Below are positions 6,689-14,820 of a DNA stretch of 27,343 nt, in pieces (positions within the stretch are counted from its first letter, which is position 1; each line of letters begins with the position of its first letter). The translations under genes were made by a program, and so were the position numbers. The DNA is taken from positions 1-27,343 of IMG/VR virus record IMGVR_UViG_3300023272_000011. One strand, 5' to 3'. The DNA is from a virus. The notes under the pieces are model-generated. The model saw only the letters and a list, made by a program, of their open reading frames with translations, did not search any database and had not been told where the DNA came from.

Positions 6689-7566
6689 TGGACATCGTCC
6701 CGCGAAAGCGCTGGGGAGCCAGGTTCTCGGCCGGTTTCGGGCCGGCGCCCCGGGCGACAGAGCTCTGGCTGCACCACTCGGTGACCAAGAGCGCCGGCCC
6801 GGACGTGACCGCGGCCCAGGACGCGGTCACGGTCCGGGACCTGGAGAAGATCGGCCAGGACCGGTTCGGCGGCGGGGTGTCGTACACGTTCGTCGTGTGC
6901 GAGTCCGGCCGCGTGCACGAGGGCACCGGGCCCGGCCGGAAGGGCGCGCACACGGGCGGGCGCAACTCGGTGGCCCGTGCGATCTGCCTCCTGGGCGACT
7001 ACAGCACCCGGCGTCCGACCGACGCGCAGATCGTGGCCGTGGCGGAGCTCGTGCGCCACGGCCACGCGGTCGGATGGTGGACGGTGGACCGGCTCACCGG
7101 CGGGCACCGGAACGCGCCCGGCGCAGCCACGTCGTGCCCCGGCAACGCCGCGTACGCGCTGATCCCAGTGATCAATTCCAAGGCCACGACCGCCCACCTG
7201 GCCGACGATCTGGAGGACGAGATGAACGCTGAAGACCGTGACCGGTTTGCCCGGCTGGAGGCCGGGGTGACGATCATCCTCCAGCAGTTGGTCGGTCCCG
7301 GCGCCACGATCGCCGAGCCGTGGCCCGGCCCCGAGCGCGGCGGTGGCTGGCCCACGTTCCGCTACGGCGACGAGGGCCGGACCAGGCTCACGCTCGTGGA
7401 CTACCTCCGCGAGCTGGACCGGGAGCACCGATCCAGCTTCCTGGTCGCCGACGCTCCCACGGACGACCGCTACCCGACCACCCTCGTGGGCCACACCCTG
7501 GCCGTGCGCGCGCTGGCGCTCCAGCTGGAGCAACTGATCGTGAACCTGGGAGGCCGCACCCGATGA
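6688..7566 (+). CDS. Endolysin: N-acetylmuramoyl-L-alanine amidase (292 aa)
   Basis: This is predicted to cut the amide bond between peptidoglycan glycan and stem peptide. Residues ~1-165 match the Amidase_2/PGRP fold: a histidine pair in LWLHHS (H29/H30), then GHRNAPGAATSCPG with H140 and C150, giving the family's zinc ligands. The C-terminal ~120 residues are helical and charged, with no recognised cell-wall binding motif. The ATG at 6688 overlaps the portal stop by one base. An in-frame TTG one codon earlier is less likely. The location between portal and protease is unusual for an endolysin; most actinophages keep it after the tail genes or in a separate lysis cassette. Confidence 0.9.
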   Translation: MDIVPRKRWGARFSAGFGPAPRATELWLHHSVTKSAGPDVTAAQDAVTVRDLEKIGQDRFGGGVSYTFVVCESGRVHEGTGPGRKGAHTGGRNSVARAICLLGDYSTRRPTDAQIVAVAELVRHGHAVGWWTVDRLTGGHRNAPGAATSCPGNAAYALIPVINSKATTAHLADDLEDEMNAEDRDRFARLEAGVTIILQQLVGPGATIAEPWPGPERGGGWPTFRYGDEGRTRLTLVDYLRELDREHRSSFLVADAPTDDRYPTTLVGHTLAVRALALQLEQLIVNLGGRTR

Positions 7567-8261
7567 GCACCGGGACTGACGAACTGGAGCAGGACGAGGA
7601 CCGGGAGGACTACGCCCCTGACGGCGTCCACGACCGCACCGACCAGGAGCGGTGGGCGGGGGTCGAAGTCCGCGGGTACGTAGAGCCCGACCTGGAGATC
7701 CTGCCGCGGTCCAAGGGTGGAGACGGGCGCACGATCACCGGGATCCTGGTCCCGTTCGGTCGCGCCCAGCGGATCCACGAGGGCCTCGTGGAGCAGTTCC
7801 GCACCGGCGCCGCAGACCACCAGTTGGCCCGGCCGGCGATGATGAAGTTCGCCCGCGAACACCTGAAGCTGGGCGGGACCCTGATCGGTCGCGCGCACGA
7901 GCTCCGCAACGACGCGTCCGGGCTCTGGGGCGCGCTGCGCGCCAGCAAGACCACGGCCGGGGACGAGGCCGTCACCCTGGTGGAGGACGGCGCGCTGGAC
8001 GAGTTGTCGATCGGCTTCCGGGCGGTGCGGTCGCGCCGACTCCCGGACGGCACGGTGGAACGGGTCCGGGTGGATGTCCTGGAGACCGCGCTCGTGCTCC
8101 AGGGCGCCTACGGGAAGGGCGCGCGCGTTACCGGGCTCCGGTCCGCCAGCGGGGCGCAGAGCCACGCACAGGGCATGTCCGTGGCTCTGGCGCGTGCGCA
8201 GGCAGCCGCGCTCACGATCACTCCGGCCACGGCCGCCGCTCTCCGGGACTTGATCCGCTAG
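7563..8261 (+). CDS. Prohead (capsid maturation) protease, S78-like (232 aa)
   Basis: This is predicted to cleave the capsid delta domain during head maturation. It has the family pattern: a GILVPFG strand near residue 60, a likely catalytic histidine H100 followed by GTLIGRAHEL, and DELSIGF with catalytic serine S149. The first ~35 residues are acidic and the last ~60 are Ala-rich. The ATG overlaps the amidase stop (ATGA). Its position just before the capsid gene supports the call. Confidence 0.92.
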   Translation: MSTGTDELEQDEDREDYAPDGVHDRTDQERWAGVEVRGYVEPDLEILPRSKGGDGRTITGILVPFGRAQRIHEGLVEQFRTGAADHQLARPAMMKFAREHLKLGGTLIGRAHELRNDASGLWGALRASKTTAGDEAVTLVEDGALDELSIGFRAVRSRRLPDGTVERVRVDVLETALVLQGAYGKGARVTGLRSASGAQSHAQGMSVALARAQAAALTITPATAAALRDLIR

Positions 8262-8409
8262 CATCCGAGCTACACGCACCACGCAGTACCCGGCCATCCA
8301 GGCCGGCCGGCGCAGTACGCCGCGCGCTCCCCACGTGGCGTCATCCCGGTCGGTCCTGCGCGGCGCCCGGTCATCTGGTGAGCAGCACACACCGACGACC
8401 GGAGGACAC
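8262..8409 (+). promoter_or_regulatory. Protease-capsid intergenic region with small hairpin and repeats
   Basis: This 148-bp gap is among the longest in the structural cluster. It contains an 8-bp direct repeat, CGCAGTAC (8282-8289 and 8311-8318), flanking a 6-bp hairpin (CCGGCC 8290-8295, GGCCGG 8301-8306). A TANNNT-like TAGCAT overlaps the protease stop (8259-8264). These could give the capsid gene separate transcription or mRNA stability, but no convincing -35/-10 pair is visible. The capsid Shine-Dalgarno sequence GGAGG is at the right end. Confidence 0.35.
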
Positions 8410-9762
8410 ATGTCCCGCGCGCGGCTGGCCCAGCTCCAGTCCATCTATACCGAGAACCACGCCGGCCTGACCGCGGTCCTGGACCGGGCGGCCACCGAGA
8501 ACCGGGCCCAGCTCACCGAGGCCGAAGAGACCCAGGTGACCGCGTTCCGCGCGGAGCTGGCCCGCGTCGGGCCCGAGCTGGAAGACCTGGTCTCCACCGA
8601 GTCCCGCTCCCGCCAGATGGCCGACCTCCTGGCCGAGGTGAGCGACGGCACGGACGCCGACGACGGCAGCACAGGAACCGGCGAGACCCGCGGCACCGCG
8701 ACCGGCACCGGCCGGTTCACCACTCAGGACCGGGATCCCGGCCACTACCGGTCGGCGAAGGAGGGCGGTACGCACTCCTTCTTCCACGACATGGTCTACA
8801 GCCGTCCCGACGTGGCCGACGACGTCGACGCCCGGACCCGGCTGCACGAGCACCAGCGCGCACTGTCCACCGGCGTGGCCGGCGCCGGCATCGTCCCGCC
8901 CAAGTGGCTGACCGACGAGTACGCCCCGCTGGCGCGCCAGGAGCGCATGCTGGCCAACGCCGTGCGCCACATCGACCTCGGGGACGACCCGCGGCCGATG
9001 ACGCTCCCGCACCAGACCACGGGCACCGATGCCGTGGTCGCGGAGCAGGCGTCGGAGAACACGCACCCGTCCGAGACGGACGCGTTCGCGACCAGCACGG
9101 TCACGGTCACGCCCAAGCCGACCAGCGGCATCCAGGTCGTGTCCCGGCAGATGATCGACATGACCACCCCGGCCGTGGACGAGCTGATCTACGGGGACAT
9201 GCTGGCGGTCTACGACACCAAGGTGGAGGCCGCCGTAGCAGCGGCCATGGTCACCGCTGCTGGCGCGGCAACGGTGACGTTCGCGACCAACACGCTGTGG
9301 GCCGCGAACAACGGCAAGGACGCGCTCGACGCCGTGATCGATACTGAGTTTGCGGTCTACTCCGGTCGCAAGCTCCCCCCGGACTTGATCATCATGCGCA
9401 TTCCGCGCTGGGGCCGGTTCCGCAAGCTCCGCGACACCACCGGTCGGAGCCTGATCCCGCCGGAGTTCGCGCGCCAGCAGATGGTCAACGTGAACGGCGT
9501 CGGCACGATCGCTGCCCGTGGCCAGGTCGAAGACCTGGCCGTGGTCCCGACCGAGGGACTCGGCACGGTCGCCGTGCTGGAGAACATCCTGATCGCTCGT
9601 GCGCGCGACACCATCCTGTTCGAGGGCGCCGTGCAGCGCTTCCGGTTCGAAGAGGTGGCCGGCCCCGAGTCGATCAAGCTCGGAATCTGGGCGTACACCG
9701 CCGTGAACGTGCGCTACGACACCTCGGTGGAGCGCATCCAGATCACGAGCTCCACCACCTGA
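8410..9762 (+). CDS. Major capsid protein, HK97 family (450 aa)
   Basis: This is the shell protein of the head. The N-terminal ~110 residues are a charged helical delta/scaffold domain (LAQLQSIYTENHAGL onward) followed by a Gly/Thr-rich linker, where the protease probably cuts. The rest has HK97-fold features: GAGIVPPKW near the start of the mature region, long beta segments, PDLIIMRIPRWGRFRKL, and a beta-rich end with TVAVLENILIARARD. The ATG at 8410 has GGAGG 4 nt upstream. An in-frame ATG at 8335 is rejected because it has no ribosome site. Protease before and connector after fit the usual order. Confidence 0.93.
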   Translation: MSRARLAQLQSIYTENHAGLTAVLDRAATENRAQLTEAEETQVTAFRAELARVGPELEDLVSTESRSRQMADLLAEVSDGTDADDGSTGTGETRGTATGTGRFTTQDRDPGHYRSAKEGGTHSFFHDMVYSRPDVADDVDARTRLHEHQRALSTGVAGAGIVPPKWLTDEYAPLARQERMLANAVRHIDLGDDPRPMTLPHQTTGTDAVVAEQASENTHPSETDAFATSTVTVTPKPTSGIQVVSRQMIDMTTPAVDELIYGDMLAVYDTKVEAAVAAAMVTAAGAATVTFATNTLWAANNGKDALDAVIDTEFAVYSGRKLPPDLIIMRIPRWGRFRKLRDTTGRSLIPPEFARQQMVNVNGVGTIAARGQVEDLAVVPTEGLGTVAVLENILIARARDTILFEGAVQRFRFEEVAGPESIKLGIWAYTAVNVRYDTSVERIQITSSTT

Positions 9763-9764
9763 TC

Positions 9765-10133
9765 ATGACCGCTCCGGACCCCTACCGCTGGCCGCCCACC
9801 CTGGACGAACTGAAGGTCGACGCCGGGATCAAGGACAGTCGCCAGGACGCCAAGCTCAGCCAGGAGTTGGAGGCTGCCGTGGCGTACGTGGAAGGGGTTC
9901 GGAGCGGCCAGGTGGATTTCGCCGCGCTGGCCGACCCGGCACCGCTGGCGCGGCCGACGGCCACGCTGCGGCTCGGCACGATCCGGCTGGCGCTGCGCTG
10001 GCAGGCCCGCGGCCGGAGCCCTGACGGGATGATCGCCAGCTCCGAGGGGGGGGCATCCCGGGTGTCCTCCGGTGACCTGGACATCGATCGGAAACTCCGG
10101 ATCGGGCGGTTCGCGCTCCCGGTGATCGCATGA
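9765..10133 (+). CDS. Head-tail connector/adaptor protein (122 aa)
   Basis: This small protein directly follows the capsid. It has a Pro/Trp start (DPYRWPPTLDELK) and helical segments carrying LSQELEAAVAYVEGVR and TATLRLGTIRLALRWQARG, the pattern of gp6-like adaptor proteins that bind under the portal. The ATG is 2 nt after the capsid stop, and the end overlaps the next gene by ATGA. The family call rests on position and helix pattern. Confidence 0.75.
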   Translation: MTAPDPYRWPPTLDELKVDAGIKDSRQDAKLSQELEAAVAYVEGVRSGQVDFAALADPAPLARPTATLRLGTIRLALRWQARGRSPDGMIASSEGGASRVSSGDLDIDRKLRIGRFALPVIA

Positions 10134-10516
10134 CCAGCCCGGCCGGGCCGGCGCTGGTCGTGGACGAGATTCAGGAGCACCTGGCCGGTCACGCCCTTCT
10201 CGCCGGCGTACTGGAGGTCACCGAGCTGGACCTGGCCCCGAACCTGCACCCCCCGTCGGTAGTGGTCGGTCCGCCGACGATGCGAGCCAGCACACCGGCC
10301 GGCACCGACGGCCCCATGCTGCACCGGCTCACTGTCTACGTGGTGGTGCAGGAGGACGAGGGGGCCTACCGGTCGCTGTTGGACCTGACCCAGCTCGTTG
10401 TCCGGGTGCTGGACGAGCCGACCGGGATCGTGATCCCGGAATGGCGACCGACCACCTTTCCCTCGGGCGCTGTTGAGCTACCCGCCTATGCCATTGATAT
10501 CGAGGTGACCGCGTAA
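10130..10516 (+). CDS. Tail terminator/head-tail joining protein, probable (128 aa)
   Basis: Size, alpha/beta pattern and position just before the tail tube protein suggest the tail terminator that caps the tube and joins it to the head. The N-terminal helix (VVDEIQEHLAGHALL) is followed by strands (LTVYVVVQEDE), a helix (LLDLTQLVVRVL) and a final strand (AYAIDIEVTA), the typical order for this fold. It overlaps the connector gene by ATGA and the tube gene by one base. Confidence 0.65.
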   Translation: MTSPAGPALVVDEIQEHLAGHALLAGVLEVTELDLAPNLHPPSVVVGPPTMRASTPAGTDGPMLHRLTVYVVVQEDEGAYRSLLDLTQLVVRVLDEPTGIVIPEWRPTTFPSGAVELPAYAIDIEVTA

Positions 10517-10938
10517 TGGTAATCCACGCTCCTACTCTCAAGTATGTCTCTCTAGACATTGGCGGGAACGAGTTCCGCGCACAGATCACCGACTGGAAGT
10601 TGGTGGACGAAACCGACGAGGGCGACTCGATTTACACGTACGGCCCCGACGGACAGAACGAAGACCAGGAGGAAGGCGACGACGCGTGGAACCTGGAGCT
10701 CAAGTTCTTCGCCGACTACCGCACTCCGACCGGCCTCAACCACTACCTGTGGACGAACGCCGGCCAGACCGCGGAGTACACCATCCATCACAATCTCGGA
10801 ACCGTCGGATCCGATCCTGTGTACTCCGGCCAGGTCAAGCTCAAGCGCCCGAACGTGGGCGGTGAAGTCCGGACCAAGGAGGTCACGGAGCTGACGCTCA
10901 AGGTCGTGGGCGTCCCCGACTACACCCCGGCGGCCTGA
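10516..10938 (+). CDS. Major tail tube protein, probable (140 aa)
   Basis: It is beta-rich with a tube-protein pattern: an N-terminal strand (YVSLDIGGNEFRAQITDWKL), an acidic loop, WNLELKFFADY, and a C-terminal VTELTLKVVG strand. Tail tube subunits polymerise around the tape measure. Position between the putative terminator and the chaperone genes agrees. The coding sequence near the start is less GC-rich than its neighbours, which may reflect high expression. The start TAATG overlaps the upstream stop by one base. Confidence 0.8.
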   Translation: MVIHAPTLKYVSLDIGGNEFRAQITDWKLVDETDEGDSIYTYGPDGQNEDQEEGDDAWNLELKFFADYRTPTGLNHYLWTNAGQTAEYTIHHNLGTVGSDPVYSGQVKLKRPNVGGEVRTKEVTELTLKVVGVPDYTPAA

Positions 10939-10939
10939 C

Positions 10940-11293
10940 GTGGCGCGCCAGAGCCCGAGCGTTCAGCGGATCACCCGCGCCGGGCTGAACGTCGTCATGA
11001 CCGCGCCCATCATCGACGGGGACATTCTCCCGGCCGGCCAGGTCGCACTCCAGGTCTTGAACGGCTCCGGGGGCGCGATCACCGTCACCGTCCAGACCCC
11101 CGGCACCGACCCGGCGTCCGGGGTCGCGCGCGCGGAGCTCACCGTGTCGGTGCCGGCCGCGGGCACCAGGCTCATCGGCCCGTTCCCGGCCAGCCTGTTC
11201 GCTCAGGCCTCGGACGCGGCCGTCGGTCCGCTCGGGGTCCTGGTCGACTACTCCGCCATCACCTCGGTGACCCGCGCCGTGGTGTCGTTCTAG
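10940..11293 (+). CDS. Small beta-rich virion protein (117 aa)
   Basis: Not confidently assigned. The sequence is Val/Thr/Gly-rich and predicted to be all-beta (GGAITVTVQTP, RAELTVSVPAAGTRLIGPF), like small decoration or tail-surface domains. It starts with GTG one base after the tail tube stop and is followed by the tail assembly chaperones. It is probably a structural or accessory tail protein translated together with the tube protein. Confidence 0.7.
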   Translation: MARQSPSVQRITRAGLNVVMTAPIIDGDILPAGQVALQVLNGSGGAITVTVQTPGTDPASGVARAELTVSVPAAGTRLIGPFPASLFAQASDAAVGPLGVLVDYSAITSVTRAVVSF

Positions 11294-11312
11294 AAGCACT
11301 GGGAGTGCCGCA

Positions 11313-11609
11313 ATGTCCGCACGAGGAACGATCACGTTCGAGATCACCCCGGACGGCGACAAGCCGTTCGAGGTGGTGGCCACGAGCCGCGACCTGGCCC
11401 GCTGGGAGGCCATGGGTAAGGGCCGCTCGGTGGCCTCGTTCGCGACCGGCGGCGCTTCCATGCAGGACCTCTACCAGATCGCCTGGCTGGCCATGAGCCG
11501 CCGACACGAGGCCGGCGAGCTGGAGCTCCCCGACGGCGTCGAGGACTGGAAGAGCCTGCGGGAGCTCTGCGACTTCGTCACCAACGAGGACGAAGACGGG
11601 GACGAGTGA
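11313..11609 (+). CDS. Tail assembly chaperone, first part (98 aa)
   Basis: Position before the tape measure and the sequence (FEITPDGDKPFEVVATSRDLARWEAMGKG, then MQDLYQIAWLAMSRR) match actinophage tail assembly chaperones, which bind the tape measure during tail assembly. The acidic end overlaps the next gene by GTGA. In most siphoviruses the two parts are joined by programmed frameshifting. Here the second frame is -1 relative to this one. Confidence 0.85.
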   Translation: MSARGTITFEITPDGDKPFEVVATSRDLARWEAMGKGRSVASFATGGASMQDLYQIAWLAMSRRHEAGELELPDGVEDWKSLRELCDFVTNEDEDGDE

Positions 11610-11845
11610 CCGACGACCAGGAGGACGGCCAGGAGGGCGACGGAGCCGCCGCGCCCGGACTGGGCGACGTCTGGCCCGAGGGCTCGATCATGCGGCTGGT
11701 CGTGTCCCTGGCCCTACGCACCAGCACCATGCCGTCCTGGTGGCTGGACGAGCCGGACGGCGTCCTGGATACCGCGCTGGAGCTGCTCAGAGCCCAGGAC
11801 GAGGCCACCGAGGCCGCCATCCGCGCCGCACAACACCACGGATAG
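11606..11845 (+). CDS. Tail assembly chaperone, second part (79 aa)
   Basis: This frame continues directly from the first chaperone in the -1 frame, the place where lambda-like phages make a G-T fusion. The sequence has MRLVVSLALRTSTMPSWWLDEPD followed by a helix, the usual second-part pattern. GTG at 11606 overlaps the upstream stop (GTGA), so reinitiation is possible. No canonical heptanucleotide slip site is visible near the overlap; the only run is GGGG at 11598-11601. Confidence 0.75.
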   Translation: MTDDQEDGQEGDGAAAPGLGDVWPEGSIMRLVVSLALRTSTMPSWWLDEPDGVLDTALELLRAQDEATEAAIRAAQHHG

Positions 11846-11856
11846 GAGGGGGAGCG

Positions 11857-12297
11857 ATGGCGGAGCGGATCCGGGTCTCGATCCAGGGCGACGCCGAGGT
11901 TTTCCGCGCGCTGCGCAAGCTCCCTGACGACGGCAGCGCGGAGCTCCGGGACAAGGCCGGCGTGCTCGCGCAGGTCATCATGCGGTCCGCGCGTGGCCTG
12001 GCGTCGAGCAACCTCCAGGCCCGCGCGGCCGCGCGCACCCTCCGGATAGTCCGTGACCGGTTCCCGACGGTGGAGGCCGGTCCGGAGAAGCGTTTGCTCG
12101 GCTCCGAGTTCGGCCAGACCCGACACACCGGGTGGTATGCCCGCGCGCGCTACTGGGACAGCCCTGGGGACCAGTATCGGCCGCACCGGGGCCGGGCCTC
12201 CTACTGGTTCTTCCTCGCGCACGAGCGCAACCGCGCGACCGTGGACGCCGGCTGGCGCGATGCGCTGGACGCCACGGTCCGAAAGTGGAGCGCGTAG
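11857..12297 (+). CDS. HK97 gp10-like tail protein, probable (146 aa)
   Basis: The start (VSIQGDAEVFRALRKLPDDGSAELRDKAG) and the later Tyr/Phe-rich core with a C-terminal helix (RDALDATVRKW) resemble the HK97 gp10 family, which usually acts at the head-tail joint. Those genes normally lie before the tail tube, whereas this one comes after the chaperones and directly before the tape measure. The ATG has AGGAGGGGG just upstream. Confidence 0.6.
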   Translation: MAERIRVSIQGDAEVFRALRKLPDDGSAELRDKAGVLAQVIMRSARGLASSNLQARAAARTLRIVRDRFPTVEAGPEKRLLGSEFGQTRHTGWYARARYWDSPGDQYRPHRGRASYWFFLAHERNRATVDAGWRDALDATVRKWSA

Positions 12298-12300
12298 CCC

Positions 12301-14820
12301 GTGGCCGAGGACCAGCGCAGCACCATCCGGGTCGTGTTCGACGGCACGAGCACCGGCCTTGTCACGGCCGCGGGCGTGGCCAGCGCCGCCGTGCAGGGCG
12401 TAGGGAAGGCCGTGGCCGGCCTGGCCGGGCTCGGCGTCGGCGTCGGCACCATCGCGAACGTGGGCGCCGCGCTGTCCGCGCTCGCGCCGGCCGCGCTGCT
12501 GCTGCCGGGCGCCTTCCTGGCCGCTCAGGCTGCCATCCAGACGTTCAAGGTCGCCACGACCGGGTTCGCCGACGCGGTCGGGGGCGACGCCGAGGCCCTG
12601 GCCAAGCTGGCTCCGGCCGCGCGCGAGGGAGCGAAGGCCGTACAAGAGCTCGGCAAGCAGTTCGACGTCATCCGCACGGCGGTTCAGCAAGAGTTTTTCC
12701 GCGGTTTCGCCGACGACGTTCGGGTGCTCGGGTCCACATTCCTGCCGACTCTGCGCACCGGAATGACCGACGTTGCGGGCGCGTTCGCGGAAGTGCGCGC
12801 GGCCAGTGTCAAAGCGTTCGCCCAGCCGGAGCAGGCCGCGGCCCTGGGGAATATCTTCACGAATACGGCCGAGTCGATCCGCCAGTCCGGATCCGCGCTC
12901 GGCGACTTCGCGGCCGGCTTCCTCCAGCTCGGTTCTATCGGGTCCGACTTCCTGCCGGGTCTCACGGCCGGACTCGACGAAGTGGCATCCCGGTTCCGAT
13001 CGTTCGTCGAGGACAATCCGGACCAGATTCGATTCATGATCTCCAGCGCCTTGCAGGCGTTCGGTGACCTGTTCATCGGGCTTGGCAATATCGCGACCGG
13101 GATCCGAAACATCTTCAGCGACATTGCCGGCCCCGAGGGTGCCGGCAATGTGCTCCAGTCGTTCAAGCTGATCACTCAGGCGTTCGAGGACTTCACCGCC
13201 GGAGAGGCTGCCGGGCAGGCGTTCAATGCGCTCGGATCGCTCATGCGCCAGGCCGCAGAGGTGATGTCGGGCCTACTCGGCCCAGCCCTGGAGCTCGTGG
13301 CCGACCTGTTCACCGCCGTCGCTCCACTGGCCATGGTGCTGGTCGGGGCGTTCGGCCAGGTCGCCGGCATCATCCTGGACACCGTCGGCCCGGCGATCAC
13401 CACGCTGGCGCGCGAACTGACCAGTAACCTCGGGCCGGCCATCCCTGCACTCGTCGACGGTTTCGGCGATTTCATGGGCGCGCTCGGGCCCGTGATCACT
13501 GCCCTGGCCGGGCCGCTCGCATCCATCCTCGGGACGGCCGTAACCCTATTCGGCAACCTCCTGGAGGCCGTTGCCCCAGTGGTGGCCGCGCTGGCTCCGA
13601 TCGTCGAGATGGTCGGCAATGCCTTGGCCGAGGCGTTTGCTCGGCTGGAGCCGGTGATCACCCAGGTCGTCACCGTGGTCGGGACCTTCCTGGCCGATGC
13701 CTTTACTGCGCTCCAGCCGTTGATTCCGCCCCTGGTGGACGCTTTCTTCTCCCTGATCGACTCGCTCTCGCTGATCATTCCGCCGGTGCTGGAAGTGGCC
13801 CAGGCCGTGTTTCCGATCTTGATCGCCGTGCTAACCGAGATCGTCCAGGGGTTCACCGCAGTCATTACCGTGGTCGCGGACGTGGTCGCCGCACTTACTC
13901 CGGTTGTGACCTTTATCGCCGAATGGACCGCCGAAATAATCGGGTTCATCGAACCGTTCATCACTGCCGTCATCACGTTCTTTGGTGACATGCGCACCAA
14001 TGTGATCACGTTCGTCGGCGACATGGTGACCGGGGTCATCACGTTCTTTACCGACATGGTCAATAACGTGACCACATTCGTCACCGACCTGTTCAACTCG
14101 GTGACCACGTTCTTCAGCGACATGGGAACGAGCGTGTCCGGCACGGTCAGCACCATGGCGGACTCGGTGGTCACGTTCGTCGGGAACATGGTCGACAACG
14201 CGATCAACGCCGTGACCACCTGGGTAGCGGACATGATCGCTAAGTTTATTCAGATGAAAGACGACGCCCTGGCCAAGGTTCGCGAGCTAGTCGACGGCGC
14301 CGTGCGATTCCTCCAGGAGTTGCCCGGCAAGGCGTTGCAGGCGGCCAAGGACATGGTCGCCGGTCTGGTCCAGGGGATCAAGGACGGAGTCGGGGCGGTC
14401 GGTGACGCTGCCCGCGACCTGGCGAACTCGGCCTGGGAGGCCATCTCCGGAGTGTTCGATTTCGGCTCCCCGAGCAAGCTCACGTACTGGGGCGGCCAGA
14501 TGACCGGCCAGGGTATGGCCAACGGAATCCGGAGCTCGATCCCGGACATCATCGCTTCCGCCCGAGCCGCGGCCGAGGCCGCGCGCGACGGGCTCGGGGT
14601 GGACGCCGGCCTGGCGGTGGCCGCCGGGCAGAACGCGACCGCGGCCACGGTGGCCGCGCTGGACGACATCGCTCGGAAGCCTGGTGGGGGCGCCGCCGGG
14701 ATCACGGTCCGGGTCTATATCGGTGAGCGAGAGCTGGGCGATATCGTCCGCTCCGAGATCGCCGAGGATGATCAGGACACGGCGGAGCGTGCGCGCGCCG
14801 GGAGCGGAGCGTCGTTCTGA
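12301..14820 (+). CDS. Tape measure protein (839 aa)
   Basis: It sets tail length and is ejected at infection. It is the longest gene here, with an N-terminal Gly/Ala-rich helical start (residues ~17-75, hydrophobic) and several hydrophobic stretches in the middle (about 300-530). Seven 11-residue repeats of the form V-[IT]-TF-[FV]-x-D-[ML] cover residues 557-633. The C-terminal FGSPSKLTYWGGQMTGQGMANGI (about 718-740) is a hallmark of tape measures. By the usual ~1.5 angstrom per residue, the tail would be about 125 nm. The GTG start is 3 nt after the upstream stop. Confidence 0.93.
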   Translation: MAEDQRSTIRVVFDGTSTGLVTAAGVASAAVQGVGKAVAGLAGLGVGVGTIANVGAALSALAPAALLLPGAFLAAQAAIQTFKVATTGFADAVGGDAEALAKLAPAAREGAKAVQELGKQFDVIRTAVQQEFFRGFADDVRVLGSTFLPTLRTGMTDVAGAFAEVRAASVKAFAQPEQAAALGNIFTNTAESIRQSGSALGDFAAGFLQLGSIGSDFLPGLTAGLDEVASRFRSFVEDNPDQIRFMISSALQAFGDLFIGLGNIATGIRNIFSDIAGPEGAGNVLQSFKLITQAFEDFTAGEAAGQAFNALGSLMRQAAEVMSGLLGPALELVADLFTAVAPLAMVLVGAFGQVAGIILDTVGPAITTLARELTSNLGPAIPALVDGFGDFMGALGPVITALAGPLASILGTAVTLFGNLLEAVAPVVAALAPIVEMVGNALAEAFARLEPVITQVVTVVGTFLADAFTALQPLIPPLVDAFFSLIDSLSLIIPPVLEVAQAVFPILIAVLTEIVQGFTAVITVVADVVAALTPVVTFIAEWTAEIIGFIEPFITAVITFFGDMRTNVITFVGDMVTGVITFFTDMVNNVTTFVTDLFNSVTTFFSDMGTSVSGTVSTMADSVVTFVGNMVDNAINAVTTWVADMIAKFIQMKDDALAKVRELVDGAVRFLQELPGKALQAAKDMVAGLVQGIKDGVGAVGDAARDLANSAWEAISGVFDFGSPSKLTYWGGQMTGQGMANGIRSSIPDIIASARAAAEAARDGLGVDAGLAVAAGQNATAATVAALDDIARKPGGGAAGITVRVYIGERELGDIVRSEIAEDDQDTAERARAGSGASF

